In this document: positions 37,509 through 47,920 of the stretch, one piece after another | How the letters are laid out: every line of letters starts with the position of its first letter | Numbering within the stretch: position 1 is the stretch's first letter | Origin: Tilletiaria anomala UBC 951 | Lineage: Eukaryota > Basidiomycota > Exobasidiomycetes > Georgefischeriales > Tilletiariaceae | NCBI RefSeq assembly: GCF_000711695.1 | Contig: NW_013547015.1 | Span: 229,614 to 293,613 of the forward strand | DNA: 64,000 nt | Reading direction: 5' to 3' | Notes under the pieces: model-generated | Database searches by the model: none | Told to the model about the DNA's origin: nothing | The model's input: only the letters and a program-made list of their open reading frames with translations | Translations under genes and position numbers: made by a program

Positions 37509-38952
37509 CTACCAGCCGCGCTTGGACATGTGTCCGCCGGGCATGCTCGGCGTGATGTTGATCCCAGTCATTGCCTCGCCAATGTTCGTCGAGATCTCCG
37601 CCAGCTTCTCCGGGTTGTCGTAGTGCGCGACAGCCTGGACGATCGCGACGGCGCGCTCCTTTGGTCGCTCTCCCTTGAACACCCCAGACCCGACAAACAC
37701 ACCTGCATGGGTAACAAAAAGTCGCGCAAGACGGTCAGCTATTCCGCCTTTTTTGGCTTTCCGGCGCAGGCATGAAATGCAGTATCAGTCCTCTGCTTTT
37801 CACAGGACACTCACCATCACTGCCGAGCTGCATCATGAGCGCAGCGTCTGCAGGCGTGGCAACGCCACCAGCGGCAAAGTTGACAGTCGGAAGCCGCTTG
37901 AGTCGAGCGGTCTCCTTGAGCAGGTGGTACGGCGCACTGATCTCCTTGGCGTAGGCGTACAGCTCCTCATCGCTCATGCTCGCCGCACGCTTGATCTCTG
38001 CTTGCAGTGTTCGCTGGTGGTAGACTGCCTCGACAACGTTACCTGTCCCTGCCTCGCCCTGCATGCACTCAAGGCCGATTTAGCAAACAGTCCTCGTGTG
38101 TCTGCAGATGGGAGCCTGGCGTGTCAGAAGCGACGACGCACCTTTGTTCGAATCATCGCGGCACCCTCGCTGATACGGCGCAGGGCCTCGCCGAGATTCT
38201 TGCAACCGCAAACAAATGGCACCTTGAAGTTGTGCTTGTTAATGTGGTGGTAGTTGTCCGCAGGGGTCAGCACCTCCGACTCGTCAATGTAGTCCACGTT
38301 GACCGCCTGGAGGATCTGTGCCTCGACCTGGGATAATGCAAAACGGGTTTGACGTGTCATGTATGAGCAAGTAGCTTTGAGTACAAAGCCCACTTGCCAA
38401 AGCCTTCCAGCATGCGGTACTCACAATGTGACCGATACGGCACTTGGCCATGACGGGGATGGACACGGCTTCGATGATCTCCTTGATCATCGCCGGGTCG
38501 GACATGCGCGCCACACCGCCATCCGCACGGATGTCTGCCGGCACACGCTCGAGAGCCATGACGGCACATGCACCTGCCTCCTCTGCAATCCGCGCCTGCT
38601 CTGCATTGATCACATCCTATTGGAATAGCGAAAGCAAGCGCGCGGCGTCAGTGCCTTCGCTGCTAGCACCCCGAGTGCGATCAAGTTCTTCCTGCCGCGA
38701 CTTGGAGAAACTCACCATGATCACACCCCCCTTGAGCATCTGCGCCAGACCGCTCTTGACGCCGTACGTGCCAATGTTCGAGTTGGCGCTGCTGCTGCTG
38801 CTGCTGCTACCACCTACGTTTGCGCCGGACCGCGAAACAGCCAGTGGTGCGTGCGTGGCATGGCCGTTGACAGCTGGCGTGGCTGCCGCCGCTACGGCTG
38901 TGGCGCTGCCGTTTACGGGGTTGCCGACGATGATCGGGTGTTCAGAACTCAT
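37509..38952 (-). CDS. SNZ1: Pyridoxal 5'-phosphate synthase subunit Pdx1/Snz
   Basis: Pdx1 forms PLP from ribose 5-phosphate, glyceraldehyde 3-phosphate and ammonia supplied by the glutaminase Pdx2. Five minus-strand exons (38952-38716, 38616-38425, 38327-38142, 38058-37815, 37702-37509) give 350 residues. From [19 protein letters not shown] onward the match is very strong: [26 protein letters not shown], the sugar-phosphate lysine (about K137) in [24 protein letters not shown], the second catalytic lysine (about K205) in MIRTKGEAGTGN, and [19 protein letters not shown]. The intron after exon 3 falls exactly behind the K205 codon. About 60 extra residues precede the conserved start and include a run of seven Ser encoded partly by repeated AGC; most homologues begin close to the conserved part. 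No Pdx2 gene is in the window. Confidence 0.95.
38785..38806. repeat. Trinucleotide repeat coding for poly-Ser in PDX1
   Basis: A run of about seven CTG units on the plus strand reads AGC on the coding strand and gives consecutive serines in the N-terminal extension. Length variation between strains would be expected. Confidence 0.8.
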
Positions 38953-40928
38953 TGTTTCTTGCTTGGTAGCCCTTCTGAGGAGGTCAATAGATGATCAAGA
39001 CGAAGGAGGGCACGAGGAACAATGGTGCTGCGAAACAAGTGCAGACGACAGATCGCTTGCCCTAATATGGTCTGTTCGCCTCAACAAGAGTCATGTTGTC
39101 TTTTGGACATAGTTCCAACGAGAATCAGAGCCCCAGGCTGCGGGCATGAGCCCTAATTTGTTCGACGACCAGCGGGCGTGCCGCCTGGTGCCTCTCGTGT
39201 CAGAGTGCTTTTCTCCGCTGCCGCAGTTCCGCCCTCATCCACTTCCATCTTCTCTTCTCCTTGAATTGCCGATGGGCCAATTGGAAGGCAACTTTCACTG
39301 GGCTTGGCAAATTGCACTGCAGTCTTGTTTCTGATTCATGGTTGGGCCATTTCCTTTCGGTTTTCTCTCGATGACTCCCAGAGTGACCGACCAACTCTTT
39401 TATGCCCATACCGGCCCTCTTGTACGCATATGTACCTTGCCAGAGTTTCTTCCGTCCCCACCCGCCTTTCGTGAATTGCGGCTTGTCCGTGCGAACCGTG
39501 GTGTGCACATCTGCAGAATGTTTATACTCTGCTCAGTGCTTACGCATGGCTTGATGACAGCCAAAAGTTACCACGGATCACTTCTTTCGTCAGTGATCAG
39601 TCGTTATCAGCAGCTGCTTCACATCCGAAGCAGTCCAGCATGTCGCCAAGCACAGAAAGGGGCGCGCTGCTCAATTGGGCCACGGACTCGCAGAAAAGAG
39701 CTCATCGCCTTCTTGGTGGCCCGGCCGCTGCGACGGACCACCTCACAAGAATACATACGTGCGCATCCATACGTCGCCAACAAACTAGTTCCGTGTCAGA
39801 TTACTTTAATGTTTCCCGTACTGGGTTCTAGCTCAGCTGATGTGCACATGACTCGTCGACATCAAACCTATTTATTTATGTTCGCCACCATGGTGGCGAG
39901 TCGCTTTCCATGCATCTGACAAGCCGCGCCACCAATAGCATGTGTTATGAGCATGAGCCCATTTGGGTGGAATCTCTCCCGTTTGGGTAATCCAGTGGTA
40001 ATCCCCGCACCCAAGCCCGCCGCTTGCACGCCAGCCAGGGGTTCGAAGACCTCCCAGCGACGCAGTCAGCTTTGGTAGTGACCAGCCCCGCACAGGTAGT
40101 GGGCCGCTGGGCAATGGGTTACGTGAATCAGAGCAATGCGACTACGTGCAAATCAGAGAAGACAAATCGACTGGCTGAAGGAAAAACGATTCGATTGGCG
40201 TCCTTGCACAACCTCCGGCCCGCACCACTGTTCCTTCTACTCCACCGAAACACCAACACCGCGGGCAAAGCGTTGAGGTTGTGCTTCTGCGAGAATAACG
40301 CCTCATGTACAGCCGGTGCTGCGCTGCTGCGATAAGAGTGGGATCACTGTTGGGGTAGAATAGCAGAGTGACCCTGATAGAGATTGGGCGTGGGTGCTGT
40401 CGTAAAACCAACCTTAAGCATACTTTCTCCACCTGGTCCCTGCCGTCGCATAGCGTATCTAATGTACCGAATGCCAATTGATCCAGGATCATGGATGAGC
40501 CCAACTGGCAGCGTGAGAGGCGGGGTGTGTCACGCTTCGCAGTCCGCTGTACCGTAAAGCGAGAACGCACGAGTTTGCAACATGTAATCAGGGTTGAGAG
40601 ATGTTTCTGAGTGTGAAAAGAACTGGAGTCATTGGAATAGGGTTTTAGCCTAGAGATGAGGCGTCCCGCTGGCTGTGAGAGTGAGAACAGTACGTTCACA
40701 AGCTCGAGGGGGGCCCTTGTAAACCCAAGCACTTCCAGCCGAAGGCCCCCGAGTGCCGGAGGCACCACTACGACTTCTGCTTTCTGTCAGCAGAGCTCAC
40801 AGCACAGCCTCGACTCGAGGCCATCTTCCATCTTCACACCTGTGGTTCATCCGGTGCCCAGCCCTCAGAAGCACGCAGCCCGCCAGCCCCAACTCGCAGT
40901 GCTCATCGCGGAGAGAGGGAGATTCAAG
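38953..40928. promoter_or_regulatory. Long divergent region between PDX1 and RIP1
   Basis: Nearly 2 kb separate the two starts. It contains two longish open frames without recognised domains: 39338-39919 on the plus strand (193 codons) and 40142-40768 on the minus strand (208 codons). Both are rich in Arg, Ser and Leu with no repeat or splice support, so I leave them uncalled. A T-loop-like GGTTCGAAGACC near 40040 does not fold into a tRNA. Confidence 0.35.
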
Positions 40929-42178
40929 ATGGCCGCACCAGCTGTCAGCCGCTTCGTTGCCAAGAAGCCTTTGAACTTGGCGTGAGTAGATCGTTCCGGG
41001 AACACAGTTCGCGTCCCTTCTCTGCACCTTTCTGGGGGCGTCCCAGTCGCCTTGTACATGCCATAGGCACACACATGTGCAGTGTGACCTGCCCTCTCAT
41101 TTTCTTTGCCGGGTGGATGCTGACAATACCGCCTGCACTCCTTGCCCTTTCATATGCGCTGGGTTGGCTTGCCTTTGGTGCTTCTTCCTGCGCATTTTTG
41201 GTTGGCTTCACGTCGCACTTAAAGCCCAACGGTGGCCTTTACCGCCTCCGGCGCGCCTCGCGTGGCCAACATCAACCACCGTGTTCGCGCCCCGGTCGAT
41301 GAACATGGACACAGCGAGCATGGCGGCCGCCAAGACCTGAACCAGGTCCCAAGGTGGAGCGTCAGCGCCAGGACGGGCAACGTCTTCCTGTCCAGGACCA
41401 ACATCAATGGTGAGCTGGCTTCCATGTTGTACTACCTTTATGACGGCTACTGAATGCTCCTTCCTTTCTCCAGCACCCGCTACAATCGGTGCTCCCCGCT
41501 ACTTCTCGACCTCGCGCGAGGTTGCCGCTGCAGGCTCAGCAGCCCCCGAGGCACAAGGTGTGCCCGACTACAGCGCTTACCGCGCCAAGGACGCCGAGAC
41601 GAACCGCCTGACGTCCTACTTCATTATCGGTTCCTTCGGCCTCGTCACTGCTGCTGGTGCCAAGGCGACTGTCACCGACTTCCTGTCATCCATGGGCGCC
41701 TCGGCTGATGTTCTTGCCCTGGCCAAGGTTGAGGTTGACATGAACTCGATCCCGGAAGGCAAGAATGCCATCATCAAGTGGCGTGGCAAGCCTGTCTTTG
41801 TCAGGCACAGGACCGGCGACGAGATTGAGGAGGCCAAGAGCGTCGATGTCAACTCTTTGCGTGACCCGCAAAAGGACGAGGACCGCGTCAAGCGCCCAGA
41901 GTGGCTCGTCATGCTCGGCGTCTGCACCCACTTGGGCTGCGTCCCCATCGGCGAGGCCGGTGACTACGGCGGATGGTACTGCCCATGCCACGGCTCCCAC
42001 TACGATATTTCCGGACGTATTCGCAGGGGTCCGGCTCCCCTGAACCTCGAGGTGCCCGAGTGAGTACATCGATCCGAACACCGCCACCCTCGCGCATGCT
42101 AATGCAAAGCATATCCTGCATCGCTTCCGTTCCAGGTACTCATTCGACGACGATGCTCAGAAGCTCATCATTGGTTGA
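40929..42178 (+). CDS. RIP1: Rieske iron-sulfur protein of the cytochrome bc1 complex
   Basis: The subunit passes electrons from ubiquinol to cytochrome c1 in the mitochondrial inner membrane. Exons 40929-40981, 41225-41409, 41474-42059 and 42136-42178 give 288 residues with matching phases. A basic presequence (SRFVAKKPL) is followed by an Ala/Ser/Arg-rich region, RYFSTSREV, the matrix segment, one membrane helix ([20 protein letters not shown]) and the hinge. The 2Fe-2S ligands are C230 and H232 in CTHLGC and C249 and H252 in CPCHGSH; C235 and C251 form the disulfide. The end [13 protein letters not shown] is completed by the 43-base last exon. The segment encoded by exon 2 (His, Gln, Arg rich) is longer than in most fungi and could conceal a further small intron. 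The first intron is 243 bases, long for this window. Confidence 0.94.
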
Positions 42179-42328
42179 TATGTGTAGATCTTTTTAGACT
42201 GTTGAGAGGGCTTACGGATGAAAACGCGAATGATCTAGATCAAACATGAGCATTGTGCATTTTCGGGGTTAATGTGTGTAGAGTGGCATGGCACTTGCAG
42301 CACAGCACCTATGATACAGGAACGAAGA

Positions 42329-45300
42329 TCACTTCTTCTTGCCTTTGCGCTTCTTTCCATCGTCGTCCGAGTCGTAACCTTTTTCGTGGCGACGCTTGTC
42401 ATCCGCCTTCGCCGCCTTTCGTTCCAGCTCGTCCCAGTCCTCGCCTTCGGACTCATCGAACGAGGCCGCGCTGCCGCTGCCGCTGCCGTCGTCCTCCTCG
42501 GACGCGCCAAAGTCGCTGCCGTCGCTGTCGGATTCCGAGTCGACTTCGCTCACGTCATCCATGACGTCTGCAAAGTCGGACCCTTGCGACGACTCGCTGG
42601 CCGAGTCCGAGTCGTCGCCGTGCGCCTGCAAGAAGCCCCATCCTCCCTCCTCAAAGAATGCGTACGGGTCCTCCTGCACCGTCTTCATGATCGCCGTCCA
42701 GTTGAGGTTCACCGCACCCTCGGTGACAGGAAGGTCGACCGAGTCGAGCCATTCTTTGACGCTGTCAAGTGCTTGCGAGGGGATCGAGTTGATGTGCACC
42801 GGCGCTTTGGAAAAGTCTCGCATAACAAAGACGAGATCAAAGTTTTTGAGTCCGTACTGTACTCGCTCAAGGTGCGCAATCTCCACATCGGAGAGAGTGA
42901 CGACAAAGAAAGGCGGCTCAGTCAGATGGACGAGGCAGTCGGTCGTCGGCATGAGGAAGACGTTGTTGCGGAAGGGCACGCCGTTAAAGCCCAGCTCTCG
43001 GTATGGCGTATCGACTTCGAACCGCCCGTCAGACGCTTCTGCGATCTTCTGCGCAAACGCCTTGAATTCCTTGTTGAGTTGATGCCGCCGTCGTCGCTCT
43101 TCCTGTTCGAGCTCGATCTCGTCCTCGTCTCCGGTACGGTATTTGCGCTTGCGGTTGCCCGTCTCGTCGAACTGCACGTCCGAAGCCTCACGGTAGAACT
43201 GTACATCGCGCGCCTTTTTCTTCCCGACCATGATGGGGTATTTCAGGTGCATGTGGATGATGACGACCAGCTCCTTGTCACACGGTTGGAAGAAGAGGTG
43301 CTTGATGTTGCTGAAGAGAATATCGATGCGCTGCTCCTTGAGCGGGGAGCTGAACCTGATACCGTTTTGGTGGATCTCGAGGTCGCCAGGCACGCGCTTG
43401 CCTTCGAGCGCTGGGCGCGGGAACACCTCGCGCAAAATGATCGGACGGCTCTTGTTCAGCTGCAGCTTGTCCTGCTCGACAACATCGGCCAGCTCCTTCT
43501 TCTGCGCCTCCTCCTTCGTCGACATCTTCTTGAACTCGGTGATGTCCCGGTACAGCTCGCCGAAGTGGAACGTGTCCTGTGACCGGAAGATCATGCTGCG
43601 CACGAACGTTGCATCGGGATCCTGAAACGGCTGGTCCTCCTTCTTGCCGAGAATCTGGCCCGGGGTGATAAAGTTAAATCGCAGCGTCGTCCACTCGCCT
43701 TCCTCGCTCTTACTGACGTTCTTGATCGTATTGATGTGGAAAGGGACAGCGTATCCGTAGATGGGAAGGATGACAGAGCGAGCGCTCCGGTCTAGCAGGA
43801 TCTTCAGATCCTGCGTCTTGGACGGCAGCCGATCTTCGCGCTTGTAGCTCTCGAATTTCTTCCACACCTTTCCGTTCTGCTTCTCTTCCCCCGCCCCGTC
43901 CTCCGCAAAGCGCGCCAGCCCTTCCTCCTGTTTCTGCTGGGCCAGCTCGCGCTGGTGGTCGCGGATGCGGTTGTCGACATTCTCGATTTTCGAGTCGCCT
44001 CCTCTGCTGCGTAGAACTTTGCCTCCGCGCGTAATGTGGCCCTCCTCCTCAAACTCGTCGTCGTCATCACCGCGCGCCTTACCCTTCTTTCCCTTCTTGG
44101 ACTCCTTCGCCTCATCTGCATCCTCGTCCTCCTCCTTGAAGAAGCTCAAGTCCGAAGTGGACTTGACGCGCTCCGTCATGAACGTCGCTGGCCCTTCGTT
44201 GACGCGCACAGTGTCGACGAGCAGCAGCGAGTATGTCTGGCCAGAGTGGTTCGGATCGGGAATGTCCTGAAAGCCAATAGTGAGGTTGTAGGTCATGTCC
44301 GCTTCGATCGAGCGTGTGTTTTTTGGCCCGAGCAGGTAAGACGAGTCGCGGAACTCGATGCCGATGGCAAAGCCGATCGACTTGACGAACGAGTCGGCCA
44401 ACTTGGCATCGCGCTTGCGGACAAAGTCGAGCGCTCCGTTGTAGACGTCCCTGCCTGTAGTACCTGTTCGTAGGATTTTCTCAGCGACTTCTTGTTGCAC
44501 CTCGAGCAGAAGGGCGTAGGCTGCGGACTGCTTTTTGTGCGGATCGATTAGGTATGTGCGGCCGACGTTGGTGCAGTACGACTTGTATTTGATGCCCATG
44601 GACGCGATGACGACTCCTCCGCCGTCTGCGCCCTCGAGCCGCTTGTTGTTGCTTTGCGCCGAGGTCCGAAGATCATAGTGGCCACCTGACTGGATGATAG
44701 GTGTGTAACACCAATCTGCCAAGCCGAGGTCGGCATCCTGCAATCCTTTGATCTTCTTCCAAAACGCAGCATCCTCCAGCTTGGACTCGATCCGTGCTGC
44801 CAGCTTCTCATGTGTCACTTTTTTGCCCTCATCGAGGATCGTCGACATCTCCTCGACAAAGTATTCTTTGAGGACGCCAGTCGACATTCGCGCGGCGGTC
44901 TTGATCAATTTGAGCTCTTCCTGGTCCTTTACCGCCCACACAGAGCCAAATGCAGGGCCAACGTCGACCGACTCGAAAGAGTGTTCCTTGATGGCTCCCG
45001 CCCAAACTGCGTCCCACTCTTCACCAAATTTGCTAATTGGCTTGTCTTTTGGGAAGATGCCGATCTTCGTTCCGGAAGTGCTCTTTTCGATCCGGCCTAT
45101 CAAGTCTTTCCAGGTCTCTTTGTTGGCTGCATCGTCTTTTGTCCGCTTCATAATATCGACCTTGACTCCGGACTTGTTGTCTTTGAGCGGTTCGAGCAGC
45201 TTGGCTGGAAGAGCAATAGAGACAATGACAGCGTCAGGCGGCGCTACTTCGCTTTTGCACCATTCCGCAAACTCACCTTTTTGGCCAGAGGTGACGAATG

Positions 45301-45873
45301 TTATCTTGTCTTTCGTGAGCATAATGAGCGTCGATGGGAACTCATACCCGAGCAGCCAGATCTGTTCGAGTCAACGCGCAGCAGCGGCAACGAGGGTTCA
45401 ACACCGATCCTTTAAGCACCGGTTGTGTACATTGCCCACACGGGAGTCTTCCCCCGCTGTATGAAACGAAGTGTCATCGATACTCACATGTAGCGTAGTC
45501 GTCTTGCTGTAGGGCAAGTCCTCGTTCTGTGCTCCCATCGCGGCGAGAACCACGTCGACATCTCGAATGGCTTCGTAATTCTCTTTCTTGTGCGCGTTCT
45601 GGACAGGTTTGAATCAGCGCGGAGATGAAGAGGAAGGTCGCAACGAATATGCGCGATGGAAAAGAGAACGGAAAAAGCAGAGGCAGTCTGAAAGTCAGCA
45701 AATGGATTGAACAATTTGATCCTGGGCCCCAGAGACGAGGTGAAAGCTGAACTCTCCGCAACAGCAGGGAAGAACCTGTCGCAAAAGGCACCGCCGATGC
45801 TCACCTTCCAAGCCGACTGGAGGGCTGCGGCCCTCCGTCCGAAGACTTCGGCGTCAATGGTGATGTCCGACAT
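42329..45873 (-). CDS. SPT16: FACT complex subunit Spt16
   Basis: Spt16 with Pob3 forms the FACT histone chaperone that loosens and reassembles nucleosomes during transcription and replication. Exons on the minus strand 45873-45805, 45598-45488 and 45361-42329 join in phase 0 and give 1,070 residues, close to the usual size. The N-terminal aminopeptidase-like domain is clear (NYEAIRDVDVVLAAMGAQNED, then YKSYCTNVGRTYL and IGFAIGIEFRDSSYLLGPKNT), followed by the dimerisation and middle PH-like domains (GYAVPFHINTIKNVSKSEEG, HFGELYRDITEFKKMS, VVIIHMHLKYPIMVGKKKARDVQFY). It ends in WLDSVDLPVTEGAVNLNW and a Asp/Ser-rich acidic tail with a basic final KKRKGKKK. Convergent with RIP1 (150 bases) and divergent from ATG8. 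The other strand of this gene contains long spurious open frames. Confidence 0.96.
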
Positions 45874-46758
45874 GACCTTGATCTTTGGCCTCTGGGAGCC
45901 GCACGTGGGATAGCCGTCCAAAGGCTCAGAGGCTGGCACGACCGAAGGAGGAGATGGTGGGCAAGAAGAGCACCAGGGCTCGTTTCTATGAGAGTCGCAC
46001 CTGGAGATGTTGAGCCTTGGGCAAGCTGTGGGTGGACGCGGCGCGCTCGGCCCCCGAGAATGTCGCGTCGCTCGCTCGCTCTTCACTCAACTGTGAGCGG
46101 CGCGTGCTCACTCTTGCATCCCAACCCTACTTCCTCCCAGTCATATATCAACCCTCTCCCAAGGGCGAGTCAGTTGATGGGCCAGGCGTTAAGCGCGCCC
46201 CTGGGTCAAGCAAACCTACAGTCAGTAGGTACATATCCGATTGGGGCAAGCTCGTGGTAAAGCATGCGGCACAGTCTGTTCAGTTCCCAGAGGTGGAGCT
46301 AAACGTCCTATGCCAGCTGCTGGCTCGTTCAAAGCTTGACCAAGCTCATCCCTGGCGGACGGCGGTGCGGTGCGAAGGTGGTGAGTTGTTATGCACCGGA
46401 GCGGATCGCTGGTCTTCGGTGCGCGGGTGCAGGCGCGTCTCTCTCTTCGTGGTGTGTGCCTGTGTAGCCCTCTCTATATAGGGCGAGAGAGGCGCCCCCC
46501 CTCCCCCCCAGAGTGGCTCAGATGGAGCAAACTGATTTGAATGCGCAGCTAACGACGCATACATACGCACTCTTGACCTTGGTCCATCTAACCTTGGACA
46601 TCTCTCCCTACCAGTCTTGTCTATCACCTAGATTGTCCTACACTCGAGCGCTAGACGGGCCTTGGCTTTGTACGCGCTCCATCACCTAACAGCCTACAGC
46701 GTTGTAGCGCATCTGCAGCTCGTCTCTTTACGAAACGCGTAAACCAGGTCGACGCAAC
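45874..46758. promoter_or_regulatory. Divergent SPT16/ATG8 promoter region with TATA-like element
   Basis: The 885 bases separate the two start codons. A TATATA sequence at 46475-46480 lies about 280 bases before the ATG8 ATG and is flanked by CCTCTC and GAGAGG arms that form a short inverted repeat. C-rich tracts follow immediately (about 46494-46509). Which gene uses the element is not known; spacing favours ATG8. Confidence 0.45.
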
Positions 46759-47625
46759 ATGAGGTCCAAGTTTAAGGACGAGCACCCTTTCGGTAAGTAC
46801 TGCTGTTTTCATCGACGCCTGGCTGCTCAGGCGAGAGCGCAAGCTTGCTTTTCCAGTGTGGATATGGAACAGGCCCTGCGGATATACATAGCAGTGGCCA
46901 CAAAGATCGCGATGCTGGCTGGCAGACGTGGGCTGCCGTCGCGGTGATCGATCAGGCCACCTGGCCAACGAGTGAAAGCAGTGGAGCACATCTGATTGAC
47001 GATGATGCTCTTGTTTCCCTCACTGTCCTTACTTGTACAGAGAGGCGCAAGGCCGAGGCAGAACGGATCCGAGCAAAGTATCCGGATCGGATCCCAGTGA
47101 GTGCCTTATCGGCTCGCCGTGCAGCCTGAATTGTGCATCAATCTGAACCACGTCCTCTCTCTTCTCTCTAAGGTTATCTGCGAGAAAGCAGACAGAACTG
47201 ACATTCCAACGATTGACAAAAAAAAGTACTTGGTCCCATCGGTGCGTCCTGCTTTTTAAGTCAAACTCGTTGAGTCGATGTAGACTCACGTCTTCTCCTG
47301 TCGCCCTTCCAATCATACGCGCCCATGCAGGATCTGACTGTCGGGCAATTTGTGTATGTGATCCGCAAACGGATCAAATTAGCACCAGAGAAGGCCATCT
47401 TCATCTTCGTGGACGAAGTCCTTCCCGCAACCGCAGCGCTTATGAGTGCCATCTACGAGGAGCACAAGGACGAAGATGGCTTCCTTTACGTTTCGTACAG
47501 TGGGGAGAACACTTTGTGAGTCATGCGTCCCAAGCAGAATGAGTGCTGCCTTCTCCTGTCAGTCGCTGACTACAAACTTTTCATCACGCCTGACTCTCCG
47601 GTCATGCCGGACATGCAGCGGCTGA
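46759..47625 (+). CDS. ATG8: Autophagy ubiquitin-like protein Atg8, ending at the exposed glycine
   Basis: Atg8 is conjugated to phosphatidylethanolamine and drives autophagosome growth and cargo binding. Exons 46759-46792, 47041-47096, 47173-47241, 47331-47515 and 47619-47625 give 116 residues. The sequence is near-canonical: [71 protein letters not shown] and [13 protein letters not shown]. The last intron (47516-47618) splits the Phe codon before the conserved glycine, and a seven-base final exon supplies the rest of Phe, Gly116 and the stop. So the spliced protein ends on the conjugation glycine with no residue for Atg4 to remove. If the last intron is retained, the frame ends one codon later as ENTL and lacks the glycine. 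An alternative acceptor within the intron gives FR and stop, also without glycine. Confidence 0.93.
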
Positions 47626-47920
47626 ACCCGAACCTCACATGCGGCCTCTTTTAAACTGCTGGCTGGCCTACTGTCCAACTCTGTCCAGGGCTCAGTTCCA
47701 TGGCTCCGCGCGCTCCATCCTCGTGCTGTCCACTTCTCTCGAGTGCCACAGTTTCTGCCTCGCTCCCGCGTACACTGTACTTCTACTCGTCCCCTTCGGC
47801 AATGTACTTATAACTGCGACCAAGATGTGATGTCCAAGTTGTGTGAAGGGTTGAAAAGAGCATTGCTCTACGTGCGCGCCTTGGATGATGCGAGGGTACA
47901 TGCAGCTCGGTATGACAAAT
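47626..47920. other. Convergent 3' region of ATG8 and the RNase II gene
   Basis: About 295 bases hold the 3' ends of both genes. No other feature is seen. Confidence 0.5.

Noticed and set aside
39950-40110. T-loop-like GGTTCGAAGACC with an AGTGGTAA element upstream
   Set aside because: The T-stem does not pair over five bases and no acceptor stem closes the structure.
42272-43582. 436-codon open frame on the plus strand
   Set aside because: It is antisense to SPT16, whose sequence is fully conserved; the frame is a by-product of its codon usage.
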